Of a stretch of 64,000 nucleotides of DNA, positions 53,903-62,131 are shown one piece after another. The stretch lies in NCBI GenBank assembly GCA_022821645.1, contig JAJEDE010000027.1, positions 1-64,000 on the forward strand. The letters run 5' to 3'. A program made the translations under genes and the position numbers. The notes beneath the pieces were generated by a model. It was not told the DNA's origin and did no database searches. It saw nothing but the letters and a program-made list of their open reading frames with translations. Numbering within the stretch: position 1 is the first letter of the stretch; every line of letters begins with the position of its first letter. The DNA comes from Chloroflexota bacterium. GTDB lineage: Bacteria > Chloroflexota > UBA11872.

Positions 53903-55711
53903 CTAGACCTCCGCCGGCGCTTCCTCCTCGTCAGCGGCAGGCTCGCAGAGCGGCAGCCCCAGTTCGTCTATGTCGTTACGCGTGCCCTCCGCCAACGTCG
54001 CCGGCACGCATCCGGTGAAGTCGTTCCCCGCGAGGAACAGCCTCCGTAGATTGACGAGACCTTCGAGCGCGGCCGGAATCTCACCAGTTAGCTGGTTCTG
54101 CTCGAGGCCCAGCACCGTCAGGCTGCTGAGGTTGCCCAACTCGGCGGGGATCGTCCCGCTTAGCTGGTTATGCCTGAGCCAGAGTTCGTCCAGATCGACG
54201 AGGTTGCCCAACTCGGCCGGAATCGGGCCGCTCAGGCGGTTGTGATCGAGGTCCAGTTGCGTCAGGCCGGTGAGATTGCCCAGTTCCGCAGGAATCGGGC
54301 CGCTCAACTGGTTGGACCAGAGCCCGATCCAGACGACATTGGGGAGATTGCCCAACTCGGCGGGGATCGGGCCGCTGAGCTGGTTCAATGTGAAGTCCAC
54401 GTGCGTCAGGGTGGTGAGATTGCCCAGTTCGGGCGGAATCTCACCGGTCAGCTCGTTAATGCCGAGCGCCACCCACTCCAGGCTCTCCATGTCACCCAAT
54501 TCGGCCGGGATGGACCCGCTCAGCTGATTGGCCCAGAGGGAGAGACGGGTCACCTTGTCCAGGTTGCCGATCGTCGCGGGAATCTCGCCCGTCAGCTGGT
54601 TCCCAAAGAGGTCCAGATTTGTCAGACCGGTAAGCAGGCCGATTTCCGACGGAATCTGGCCGCTCAACTGGTTCTGCGAGAGGTCCAGCTCGACAACGCG
54701 GCCGGCCCCGATGGTGACGCCGGTCCACTGGCGGAGCGGCGCGGCGCTGACCCAGTTGTGGTTGAGATTCCAGTTGGGGCCGTCCAGGGCGTCGTAGAGC
54801 GCAACCAGCGCGGCGCGGTCGGCGTAGTACTGCGCAAGCAGCTCGCCGATTCCCGAGATTGCCTCGGGGGCGAACTCCTGACCGTCCTCCAGCGGTTCCG
54901 CGGGACGGAAGCTCTCGAACGCCTGATGGATATCAAACGGGTAGTGCGTGTCGCGAGCGACATCGCCCAGGAAGCGCAGATGCACCACCTCCGGGCTGTC
55001 CGGCCGGTGTTCGAGGACCGCCGACTGGAAATACTGGCGGATCACGCCCGGAGCGGCGCTCTCCAGTTTGAAGATGGCGCCGGGCGCATCGTCCGAGCGA
55101 GCCTCGGACTTGGGGTGGCCGAAGGCCTGCAGACCGCCCAGGGCATTGAAGAAGTCCAGGAAGCCGATGGGCGTGCCGTCGACGGCGACGTTGGACACGC
55201 GGTGATTCCACGGCCCCAGCGGCAGGCCGGGCTGCTCGCTCAGCAGGTCCGGCTCGCCGCCCAGACCGCCGATGTCGTCCCAGACCAGCCGGCGCTCCAT
55301 GTGCCAGTCGCCGTCGCGTTCCTGGCAGTCCACGATGCCGCGTTGGTAGTACTGGGTCAGGCCGCCGGTGCGCTCGGAGAGGACCTCGGAGGTGGCGTAG
55401 CCCCAGCGATCAACATCGCCGGTCTCCCGGTAGAACGTCAGGAAGCCGCAGGCTACCTGGGCGTCGCCGACCGACAGCATCAGGTCGGGAATGTTGTGGC
55501 CCAGGATTTCGGTGGGCTGTGTGAAGGCGGAACTCTCGACCACGGCCGAGAGACCACCGGTCGCCATTTCGTCCGCGTCGTGCTGATCCGCCGCGACGGG
55601 CGCCGCGAATGCGACGAGGGCCAGCAGCGTCGTGACCGCAACCGCCGCGATTCGGCGTGGATGTCCACTGAGCCCTCTAACCCGGAGACGCCGAGAAACC
55701 AGACGCTTCAT
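53903..55711 (-). CDS. Secreted LRR protein with LGFP-like N-terminal domain (602 aa)
   Basis: From ATG 55711 (GTG 55720 also possible) a basic N-terminus and hydrophobic core form a signal peptide ending near APVAADQ. Residues ~35-290 match the N-terminal domain of the protein at 41064 (HNIPDLMLSVGD, CGFLTFY, RWGYATSEVLSER, TQYYQRGIVDC, MERRLVWDD, GTPIGFLDFFNALGG). One cap (WNLNHNWVSAAP ... WTGV) and about eleven 24-residue LRRs follow, closing with TGCVPATL ... LPLC and an acidic tail (ADEEEAPAEV). Probably a secreted recognition or adhesion protein, paralogous to the one at 41064. Confidence 0.85.
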   Translation of the reverse strand: MKRLVSRRLRVRGLSGHPRRIAAVAVTTLLALVAFAAPVAADQHDADEMATGGLSAVVESSAFTQPTEILGHNIPDLMLSVGDAQVACGFLTFYRETGDVDRWGYATSEVLSERTGGLTQYYQRGIVDCQERDGDWHMERRLVWDDIGGLGGEPDLLSEQPGLPLGPWNHRVSNVAVDGTPIGFLDFFNALGGLQAFGHPKSEARSDDAPGAIFKLESAAPGVIRQYFQSAVLEHRPDSPEVVHLRFLGDVARDTHYPFDIHQAFESFRPAEPLEDGQEFAPEAISGIGELLAQYYADRAALVALYDALDGPNWNLNHNWVSAAPLRQWTGVTIGAGRVVELDLSQNQLSGQIPSEIGLLTGLTNLDLFGNQLTGEIPATIGNLDKVTRLSLWANQLSGSIPAELGDMESLEWVALGINELTGEIPPELGNLTTLTHVDFTLNQLSGPIPAELGNLPNVVWIGLWSNQLSGPIPAELGNLTGLTQLDLDHNRLSGPIPAELGNLVDLDELWLRHNQLSGTIPAELGNLSSLTVLGLEQNQLTGEIPAALEGLVNLRRLFLAGNDFTGCVPATLAEGTRNDIDELGLPLCEPAADEEEAPAEV

Positions 55712-55836
55712 CACTTTCACGAGACCTTCCGTAATGGCGCAACCGCCCCGAATCCTGATGTTGAGTTTAGGGCCCGCGTTTGCCCAGCGCGAGACATTGC
55801 CCCCTGCCGCTAAGGCGTTGCTCGCGCGCCGGCCAA

Positions 55837-56928
55837 TCACGCGGTGCGCGCGGGGCCGTATGCCTCCATGGTCTGGAGGGCGATGCGGTCCCAGCCCAGC
55901 TCGTCGGCGACGGTGTGGGCCGCGCGGGTTCGCTCGGCAAGGTTCCAGTCCTGTGAGTCCCGCATGGCGGCGCGCAGGTCCGGGATATTGGCCGGTGGGA
56001 CCAGGACGCCGGCGCCGGTGTCGTCGAGCAGCTCGGGGATGCAGCCCACGCGGGTGGCGATGATGGGGCAGCCGAAGCCCAGGGCGGTGATGATGGCGCC
56101 GCTGGTGAGGGCGTCGCGGTAGGGAAACACGGCCACATCGCCGGCGTGGAAGTAGACCTGCAACTTGTCGATGGGGACTTTGCCCTCGTGCATGAGGACG
56201 CGCGGGTCGCCCATGGGCTCGTTGCCCACGACGCCGTCGTAGAACTGGTGGCGCTGCCCGGCCACGACGAGGCGCAGGTGGTCGCCTTCCAGGCCCTTGA
56301 AGGCTTCCAGCATGTCGTCGTGGCCCTTGTAGCCGCGGATGTTGCCGAAGGAGGTGTAGACGAAGGCGTCGTCGGGGATTCCGAGTTCGCGGCGAGCGTC
56401 TTCACGGGTCATGTCCGCGGGATATGCCTGGCGGAAGTCGCCGTGCGGAATCACAAAGAGGTTGCGGCGGCGGATGAAGCGGCGGGTGTAGGTGCGGGCG
56501 GCGTACTCGCAGTGGCAGATGATGGAGTTGGCCAGCAGGGCCATGACGTAGCGGCCGACCACGTCGACGCCCCAGTGGGGGCGCTCATGGGGCAGCATGT
56601 TGTGGAGCGTCCAGACGACGCGGTAGCCGAGCAGCCGTGCGAGCAGCAGGGAAGCGACAAACGCGCCCATCCGCAGCCAGGCTTTCGTGGCCGTGTCCGT
56701 ATTGGTAATGCCCTGCAGCCAGTGCAGATGTATCCCGTGGACGCGACCGCGATTGCGCCATATCCAGCCCAGGTTCACGCTGGGCGTATCCGGGCTTGGA
56801 TTCAGGCTGATGAGTTCGAAGCTATAGCCGTGGCGCTGCATGGCCTCGACCAGCGATCCGCCGTAGGGATTGCCGAGCATGTTCCGGTAGTTGAACAGGC
56901 TCGGGTCCCAGCTGAACGCGACGCGCAT
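55837..56928 (-). CDS. Glycosyltransferase, GT4-like
   Basis: A 363-residue GT-B fold protein. The C-terminal domain has FVYTSFGNIRGYKGHDDMLEAF, VDKLQ-type IDKLQVYFHAGDVAVFPYRDALTSGAIITALGFGCPIIAT, including the donor-binding Glu/Ser region. N-terminal text IHLHWLQGIT and WTLHNMLPHE suits GT4-type enzymes. It probably transfers a sugar to a cell-envelope glycan; donor and acceptor are not predictable. It is 54 bases downstream of the isomerase gene on the same strand. Confidence 0.8.
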   Translation of the reverse strand: MRVAFSWDPSLFNYRNMLGNPYGGSLVEAMQRHGYSFELISLNPSPDTPSVNLGWIWRNRGRVHGIHLHWLQGITNTDTATKAWLRMGAFVASLLLARLLGYRVVWTLHNMLPHERPHWGVDVVGRYVMALLANSIICHCEYAARTYTRRFIRRRNLFVIPHGDFRQAYPADMTREDARRELGIPDDAFVYTSFGNIRGYKGHDDMLEAFKGLEGDHLRLVVAGQRHQFYDGVVGNEPMGDPRVLMHEGKVPIDKLQVYFHAGDVAVFPYRDALTSGAIITALGFGCPIIATRVGCIPELLDDTGAGVLVPPANIPDLRAAMRDSQDWNLAERTRAAHTVADELGWDRIALQTMEAYGPARTA

Positions 56929-56982
56929 GCTTAGTTGCTCCCCCGCGGTGGGTGCGACAGGGTCGCGCCTCGCGCCGCGACC

Positions 56983-57837
56983 TCAGGCATTGGCGGCCTG
57001 GATGAGCTTGTTGAGTTCGGCGAATTCGTGCCTGGCGGCGGCGACCGAGGTCTCCCAGTCGGGCCAGGCGCATTCGGATTCATTGGCGATCCAGCCGGTG
57101 TAGCCGCCGGCGGCGAGTTGGCGCAGGGTGTCGCCGTTGCCCACGTCGCCCTCGCCCAGCGGCACGTGGACGTAGTAGCGGCCATCCACTTCCAGGGTGT
57201 GCCCGTCGGCGTCCGGCAAGCCGCGCATGTCCTTGACGTGAACATCGAAGATTCGGGCACCGAGTTGGGCGACATCGTCGGCGCCGACGGACGTAGCGGC
57301 GGCGTGCAGGTTGCCGGTGTCGAGGGCGGCGCCGAGGTTGGGGTGGTCGATGGCGTCGACCAGGCGGCAGGTGGCGTCGGTGCTGGAGGCGAGGCCCTGG
57401 GCGTGGACCTCGATGGTGACGCGTACGCCGGCTTCTTCGGCGAGGCTGGCGGCCTGGCCGTACCAGGCCGAGGCGGCGGCCAGATCGTCGGGATTGTCAA
57501 CCGACAGGCCGTCGGCGCCGCCCCAGAGTCGGAGCAAGCCGGCGCCAAGGATGTTGGCGGCCTGGAGGGCACGGCGGACGCCATCCAGTTCGGCCTGGGC
57601 GGGTGCGCCGGCGAAGGACTCGGGTCGGCCGAGGCCGGAGGCCAGCCCGACGACCTGGAGGCCGGCTTCGGTGAGGACCCGGGAGCCAGCGCGGGCGGAG
57701 GGACCGGGGGTGTCGAGGTCGAGGTGCGGCGGGCGGCACATGAGCGCGACTCCGTGGTAACCGATGTCGCGGGCGATGGGCGCCACGCGGTCCAGGGGAT
57801 AGCCGCCGAACATGAGCGTGTGAAGCGCCGCTCGCAT
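56983..57837 (-). CDS. Sugar phosphate isomerase/epimerase (TIM barrel)
   Basis: A 284-residue AP-endonuclease-2-like TIM barrel: TLMFGGYPLDRVAPIARDIGYHGVALMC at the N-terminus, RLWGG, VTIEVHAQG (metal-binding Glu/His), LGAALDTGNLHAAA and IFDVHVKDMRG, ending with YTGWIANESECAW. Such enzymes isomerise or epimerise keto sugars or inositol derivatives with a divalent metal. The exact reaction is unknown. It likely forms a pair with the glycosyltransferase. Confidence 0.8.
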   Translation of the reverse strand: MRAALHTLMFGGYPLDRVAPIARDIGYHGVALMCRPPHLDLDTPGPSARAGSRVLTEAGLQVVGLASGLGRPESFAGAPAQAELDGVRRALQAANILGAGLLRLWGGADGLSVDNPDDLAAASAWYGQAASLAEEAGVRVTIEVHAQGLASSTDATCRLVDAIDHPNLGAALDTGNLHAAATSVGADDVAQLGARIFDVHVKDMRGLPDADGHTLEVDGRYYVHVPLGEGDVGNGDTLRQLAAGGYTGWIANESECAWPDWETSVAAARHEFAELNKLIQAANA

Positions 57838-58058
57838 GGCCGGGTCTCCAGACCGTACGCGGCGTAAGCGTAACGCTTCGGGCAGCGGCCGTTCACCGCC
57901 GGTGCGGAAGCATGAGGTTCCGGCCGCTGGCGAACGCGGAGGCAGGTCCTTCGGAAACCGAGGCGCCGGGAGGGACGCGTGGTGGCGCGTGGGGAAGGGA
58001 GCGCGTTACATTGACTGCTTGAAGCCAACAACCAACGGCCAACCCTGGGGGACGGAGT

Positions 58059-58625
58059 ATGAAGATTTCGCTGCGCCGAGGCTTGATCGGCGCTCTGGCG
58101 GTCGCGTTGGTCGCGCTCGCCGTGCTTGCGGCGTGTGAACCTCCGGGGATCACCGAGTTTCCTGAACCTGCCTGCGTTGCCGCCGGCAACTGCCCGCCGA
58201 ACCCCTGTCCCGACAACGAGGCCCTGCTTGCCGAGGGTGAGCAGATCTACCTGACGACCTGCGCCACCTGCCACGGCTATGCGGCGGACGGCTTTGGCCC
58301 GCAGTACCAGCTCTATTCGCCGCGGCCGGCGAGCTTTAAAACCGAGGAATTCCAGGCCGAACTCAGCGCCAACCCGGGCTCGGTCTTCCTGAAGGCCTGG
58401 CACGGCAACACCGCGATCGGCGAGGACGATGTCGGTGACGTGCCGCACAGCCTGCCGCAAGAGCTGGGCACGCAGCACACCGAGTTCAACGTCGCGATTC
58501 AGACTCGCGAGAACCTTCGCGAGCAGTGCATTGCCGATGCGCCGCGACCCACGGACACCAGCGGCATGACCGAAGAAGAACTCTGGAAGGTCGTGTACTT
58601 CCTGCGCACCGCGCCGGGCCGCTAG
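58059..58625 (+). CDS. Cytochrome c-type lipoprotein
   Basis: A 188-residue exported protein from ATG 58059 (GGAG just upstream). The signal ends in a lipobox LAAC (about residue 26). A c-type haem site CATCHG lies near residue 68 within GEQIYLTTCATCHGYAADGFG, followed by PRPASF and the axial-Met region probably late in the chain (TSGMTEEELWKVVYFLRT). It is a single-haem class I cytochrome domain anchored to the outer face of the membrane. Its electron partner is not evident from the neighbours. A perfect 15-bp hairpin follows the stop. Confidence 0.88.
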   Translation: MKISLRRGLIGALAVALVALAVLAACEPPGITEFPEPACVAAGNCPPNPCPDNEALLAEGEQIYLTTCATCHGYAADGFGPQYQLYSPRPASFKTEEFQAELSANPGSVFLKAWHGNTAIGEDDVGDVPHSLPQELGTQHTEFNVAIQTRENLREQCIADAPRPTDTSGMTEEELWKVVYFLRTAPGR

Positions 58626-58647
58626 CACGCTCAGGGTCCGCCCGCGT

Positions 58648-58680
58648 TGAAGGGCGCCGGGGTATCCCCGGCGCCCTTCA
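58648..58680 (+). terminator. Terminator hairpin after the cytochrome c gene
   Basis: Perfect 15-bp stem TGAAGGGCGCCGGGG with its complement around a TAT loop, 23 bases after the stop at 58625. A short T-poor tail (GGCGTTAA) follows. Confidence 0.75.
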
Positions 58681-58733
58681 GGCGTTAATCGGGGCCCTCC
58701 ACAGAGGCGTCCCATTCCGGAAGGCGACGCAGC

Positions 58734-58761
58734 TTGACGGGGCACGGCTTTTGTGTACATT
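58734..58761 (+). promoter_or_regulatory. Strong promoter of the small zinc-ribbon gene
   Basis: TTGACG (58734-58739), 16 bases, TACATT (58756-58761): five and four consensus matches. It lies about 80 bases before ATG 58840 and after the previous terminator, so the small gene has its own transcript. Confidence 0.6.
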
Positions 58762-58839
58762 GAAGGTGCTGACAACGGCGTCAGCCCGCAGACCGGATCG
58801 TGGAGATCTGGCGGAAGTTCCCACTACGAGGAGGGAACG

Positions 58840-59031
58840 ATGACTCACTACGTCGGCCCACGGGCCACCTACACCGCGACTAGCGGGCACGAAGCTTGCG
58901 CCCGCTGCGGTGGGCGCGGATCGCTGCGCTACGCCCCCACGGGTCGCCACGTCAGCCGCGCTTACTACGGTGAGACGGCTTTCTGGCGCACTTGCTCCCG
59001 CTGCGGGGGCACGGGGCACACCCAGGAGTAG
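58840..59031 (+). CDS. Small DnaJ-type zinc-ribbon protein (63 aa)
   Basis: ATG 58840 follows GGAGGG closely. The 63-residue product is THYVGPRATYTATSG, then CARCGGRG and, about 35 residues later, CSRCGGTG. These are the two halves of a CxxCxGxG zinc centre as in the DnaJ cysteine-rich domain, with only one zinc site. No J domain is present. It may be an RNA- or protein-binding zinc ribbon. The gene is bracketed by its own promoter (58734) and a perfect terminator (59075), so it is probably expressed strongly and alone. Family name not known. Confidence 0.75.
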   Translation: MTHYVGPRATYTATSGHEACARCGGRGSLRYAPTGRHVSRAYYGETAFWRTCSRCGGTGHTQE

Positions 59032-59074
59032 GACGCCGCTCCAGCAGTAGTCCCGTGGACGCACGGTGATGAAC

Positions 59075-59100
59075 GGAACCCCCGCCGCGGCGGGGGTTCC
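59075..59100 (+). terminator. Terminator hairpin after the zinc-ribbon gene
   Basis: A perfect 26-base palindrome GGAACCCCCGCC-GC-GGCGGGGGTTCC-type sequence, 44 bases after the stop. Tail AGTCGTTAAG is only weakly T-rich. Lies also 40 bases from the end of the convergent SDR gene and may serve both. Confidence 0.7.
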
Positions 59101-59141
59101 AGTCGTTAAGCGAGGGTTCCGGAACTGGCCGGAGTTCGACG

Positions 59142-59882
59142 TTATAGCCCGCAGCCGCTGTCCATCACCAGGACCTCGCCGGTCATGATCGGGTTCTCGA
59201 CCAGCAGGAGCACGCCGGCGGCGATGTCTTCAGGCGTAGCCGCGCGATTGACGGGGCTGCGGTCGACGGCCCGTTGCAGAAAGTCCTCGTGCCCGATCAT
59301 CCAACGTGTGTCGATGGGGCCGGGAGCCACGCTGTTGACACGAATCTCGGGCGCCAGCGTGCGGGCCAGCGACTTGGTGATGGTGTTCAGCGCGCCCTTG
59401 GAGGCCGCGTAGGCGATGGAGGAGCCGGTGCCGGTGATGCCCGACAGCGACGAGATGCTGACGATCACGCCGTCGCCGCTAGCCTTCAAGTGCGGGGCGG
59501 CGGCGCGGCTGACGAAGAAGGGGCCCTTGAGGTTGACCGCCAGGATGCGGTCCCAGTACTCGTCCTTCATGCCGTCCAGGTCGTCGTAATCGACGAAGAA
59601 CGTGGTGCCAGCGCTGTTGACCACGATGTCCAGGCGGCCGAAGGCGGCGACAGTCTGCTCCACCATGGCCACGACCGCGGCGTCCGAGGCGACGTCGGCC
59701 TGGATGGCCAGGCCCTCGACGCCGTGCGCCTGGATGTCAGCGGCGGTCTGGGCGGCTTCGTCGGCCGAGCGCGAGTAATTGACGGCCACGTTGGCCCCGC
59801 GTTCGGCCAGCATGAGCGCCGTGGCCCGGCCCACGCCGGTTCCGCCGCCGGTGACCAATGCGGCCTTTCCCTGTAGCGACAT
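59142..59882 (-). CDS. Short-chain dehydrogenase/reductase (FabG-like)
   Basis: A 246-residue classical SDR: TGGGTGVGRA (cofactor loop, residues 11-20), NSAG (about 89), catalytic Ser in SISSLSG, and YAASKGA with Tyr-x3-Lys, then APGPIDT. NADP preference is suggested by NYSRSADE after strand 2. It resembles 3-oxoacyl-ACP reductases but no fatty-acid genes are nearby, so the substrate is open. Confidence 0.85.
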   Translation of the reverse strand: MSLQGKAALVTGGGTGVGRATALMLAERGANVAVNYSRSADEAAQTAADIQAHGVEGLAIQADVASDAAVVAMVEQTVAAFGRLDIVVNSAGTTFFVDYDDLDGMKDEYWDRILAVNLKGPFFVSRAAAPHLKASGDGVIVSISSLSGITGTGSSIAYAASKGALNTITKSLARTLAPEIRVNSVAPGPIDTRWMIGHEDFLQRAVDRSPVNRAATPEDIAAGVLLLVENPIMTGEVLVMDSGCGL

Positions 59883-59957
59883 ACGTCCTGCTCCTTCATT
59901 CAGGTGTCAGAGCGGCTATTGTGGCACCCACGAACGCGCACCCGGAGATCAAACGGC

Positions 59958-61010
59958 ATGGAAAAGGTATTCGCGCTGCCGAATGGCGAGGACCTGGTGG
60001 CGAGCGTGCTGGGACCGGGTGAAGGGCGTGGCACCACCGCGGTTCAGCACGACATTTACAGCTTTCTGACCCGCCCGTTCGATCCCTGGATGGTCCCAAC
60101 CGAAGGCGGGTTCCTGGCGGAATTCCTGGCCGGGACCCACGACCCGTCGCTGGCCGACACAATGCTGGTCGGACGAATCGACGGGACGGTGGTGGGGACG
60201 GCCTGGCACGGGACCGACGGCGACCTGCCCGAGATGGGCGGTTACGGGTTCGTCTTCACCGAACCGGAGCAGCGCGGCAAGGGAATTGCGCAGCGGCTGA
60301 CGGAGTTGTCGATCCAGGGATTCTGGACGGTCGGCGGCCAGGTGAGCTACCTGGGGACGGTGAACCCGGTGGCACAGCACATCTACGAGAAGCACGGCTA
60401 CCGGCACTACAACGGGCTGACTTATCGCGCGCTGCGGCCGGGGACTGACGCGGACGACTTTGACGAGCAGTTCTTTGGCCGGGCGGGCGACGGGGCGATC
60501 CGCGACATCCGGCTGGGTGACATTGGGGCCTACACGGGCCTGGTGATGCTGCTGGCGCCAGTCGAGTGGATCGTGCGCGACTACACCGAGGCCATGTTCT
60601 ACGCGCCGCCGAAGGTGCAGGCCAGCGGGTGCCTGCGGCCGTTCTTCAACTCGATGACGCGGCATGCGACCAGTGCGGCCAACGCCTGGAAGGTGCTGGT
60701 GAACGACAACGGGCGGCTGGTGGCCTCGGCCAACCTGTGGGCGCCCACCCACGCGCCGGTATCGGCCAACGCGACGATGGAGTTCCAGGCGGCGCCGGCG
60801 TACGTGGACCGCGCGGGTGCGGTGATCGAGGCCGCCCTGGAGCACGCCGCCGCGAACGACGTGCGGGCGGTGCGTGCGTTTGGAGTGGCGGAGGAACGGC
60901 TGGCCGCGCTGCGTGAGGCGGGTTTCGTTGCCGAAGTCGTGCAACCGGGCGCTCTCGACCTGGGTGATCAACGCGTGGACGTCACGGTGATGCGTCGTGA
61001 CCTCGGCTGA
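59958..61010 (+). CDS. GNAT-family N-acetyltransferase (two lobes)
   Basis: A roughly 350-residue protein from ATG 59958 (a GTG at 59904 is in frame). The first half has a GNAT core with the acetyl-CoA loop EQRGKGIAQRLTE and NPVAQHIYEKHGYRHYNG. The second half (VMLLAPVEWIVRD ... AFGVAEERLAALREAGFVAE) looks like a second, degenerate GNAT lobe. Substrate unknown. Its last 14 bases overlap the Rieske gene, so the two are co-translated. Confidence 0.75.
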   Translation: MEKVFALPNGEDLVASVLGPGEGRGTTAVQHDIYSFLTRPFDPWMVPTEGGFLAEFLAGTHDPSLADTMLVGRIDGTVVGTAWHGTDGDLPEMGGYGFVFTEPEQRGKGIAQRLTELSIQGFWTVGGQVSYLGTVNPVAQHIYEKHGYRHYNGLTYRALRPGTDADDFDEQFFGRAGDGAIRDIRLGDIGAYTGLVMLLAPVEWIVRDYTEAMFYAPPKVQASGCLRPFFNSMTRHATSAANAWKVLVNDNGRLVASANLWAPTHAPVSANATMEFQAAPAYVDRAGAVIEAALEHAAANDVRAVRAFGVAEERLAALREAGFVAEVVQPGALDLGDQRVDVTVMRRDLG

Positions 61011-61329
61011 GCAGCCGGAGTTCCAACCGGTCGGCCCCGCCTCGCTGCTGCCGCCGCCGGGCCGGCTGTCGTCGGTGTTCCTGGACAAGGCCGAAATCGT
61101 GATCGCCAACGTGGACGGCCGCTACCACGCCCTGGACGGCCTCTGCGAGCACGCCGGCTACCCGCTGGCCTCCGGGCAACTGGTCGGTTGCGAGCTCACC
61201 TGCCCCCTGCACGGCTGGGTCTACGACGTCACCGACGGCTGGGTCATCAACCCACCCTTCGGCCACCGCACCCGCAGCTACAAGGTGCGGGTGACGGAGG
61301 GGGTGGTGGAGGTGGCGCTGGCGGAGTAG
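60997..61329 (+). CDS. Rieske [2Fe-2S] ferredoxin
   Basis: A 110-residue soluble Rieske protein: LCEHAGYPLASG and LTCPLHGWVYD supply the C-x-H and C-x2-H cluster ligands. It resembles ferredoxin components of dioxygenases (and NirD-like proteins). No membrane segment is present. GTG 60997 lies inside the preceding acetyltransferase gene. No oxygenase gene is adjacent, so its partner is unknown. Confidence 0.9.
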   Translation: MTSAEQPEFQPVGPASLLPPPGRLSSVFLDKAEIVIANVDGRYHALDGLCEHAGYPLASGQLVGCELTCPLHGWVYDVTDGWVINPPFGHRTRSYKVRVTEGVVEVALAE

Positions 61330-61460
61330 AGGCGTGCCGGCGTACGGCTTCCTTTCGGGTGGGCGACCGGTACGGCGGGTCGGAGTGACCTGCGGTCGAT
61401 TGTTAGGATTGCTCTACGGGCGGCCTGACACACTTCAACCTTCAACTGGAGAAACGTCCA

Positions 61461-61730
61461 ATGGCCGACCCGAGCATCAGCGCAATGGCACTGACCCGTG
61501 CAGAACTTCGTGAGGAACTGGACCGCAGCCTCGCGCACTACGCAACCAAGGAAGACCTCGCCGCTCAGCGCGCTGATCTGATGACTGAGATCGCCAATCT
61601 GCGCGGCGAAGTGAAGGCGGAAATCGCCAATCTGAGGGCCGATCTGATCAAGTGGATGATCGGCTTGATGCTTGGTTCGGTGACTGCTGCCGTCGCCATC
61701 GCGGTCGCGGTGGACCGCTTTTTCGGATAG
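61461..61730 (+). CDS. Small coiled-coil membrane protein, paralogue 1
   Basis: 89 residues from ATG 61461 (GGAGA upstream). ALTRAELREELDRSLAHYATKEDLA leads into a short coiled coil with IANLR repeats, then a C-terminal membrane helix (KWMIGLMLGSVTAAVAIAVAVDRFFG). The layout resembles DUF1640/CCDC90-like proteins: a cytoplasmic coiled coil tail-anchored in the membrane. Function unknown. The next gene is a close copy. Confidence 0.75.
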   Translation: MADPSISAMALTRAELREELDRSLAHYATKEDLAAQRADLMTEIANLRGEVKAEIANLRADLIKWMIGLMLGSVTAAVAIAVAVDRFFG

Positions 61731-61850
61731 CTCGACAGAACCTCAGCTACTCGGGGGCGACGGTCGGTGAATACACCCGTCGCCGGCTGCCGTCGTATCC
61801 AGGACGTCGAAACAGTTCTTCTACAGTCCTTTGACATGGGAGACATCCGA

Positions 61851-62087
61851 ATGTCCGACCCGAATGTTGGCGCCGCTGCGCTGACCCGCGATGACCTGCT
61901 TGAGGAATTGGACCGCAGCCTCGCGCACTTCGCGACCAAGGCGGACTTGGCCGAGTTGCGCGGTGAACTGAAGTCCGACTTCGCCAATCTGCGGGCCGAT
62001 CTGATCAAGTGGATGATCGGCTTGATGCTTGGTTCGGTGACTGCCGCCGTCGCCATCGCGGTCGCGGTTGACCGCTTCTTCGGCTAG
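61851..62087 (+). CDS. Small coiled-coil membrane protein, paralogue 2
   Basis: 78 residues from ATG 61851 (GGGAG eight bases upstream; ATG 61836 is in frame). The C-terminal 30 residues are identical to paralogue 1, and ELDRSLAHFATKADLAELRGEL matches its coiled-coil start; the middle is 11 residues shorter (one IANLR-type unit less). The two genes and their downstream flanks (ACGGTCGGT after each) come from a tandem duplication. Confidence 0.75.
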   Translation: MSDPNVGAAALTRDDLLEELDRSLAHFATKADLAELRGELKSDFANLRADLIKWMIGLMLGSVTAAVAIAVAVDRFFG

Positions 62088-62131
62088 GGCGTAAGAACCT
62101 CAGCCACTCGGCGGCGACGGTCGGTCCGAAC

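Larger units (their letters stand above)
61461..62128 (+). repeat. Tandem duplication of the coiled-coil gene
   Basis: Unit 1 (about 61461-61771) and unit 2 (about 61851-62128) share nearly identical 3' halves, from GCCGATCTGATCAAGTGG through the stop codon to CGGCGACGGTCGGT-like text beyond. The first parts have diverged more, and the leaders differ. Confidence 0.7.

Noticed and set aside
53567-54049. 160-residue plus-strand ORF
   Set aside because: Overlaps the LRR gene end and the terminator hairpin; composition is that of antisense GC-rich DNA.
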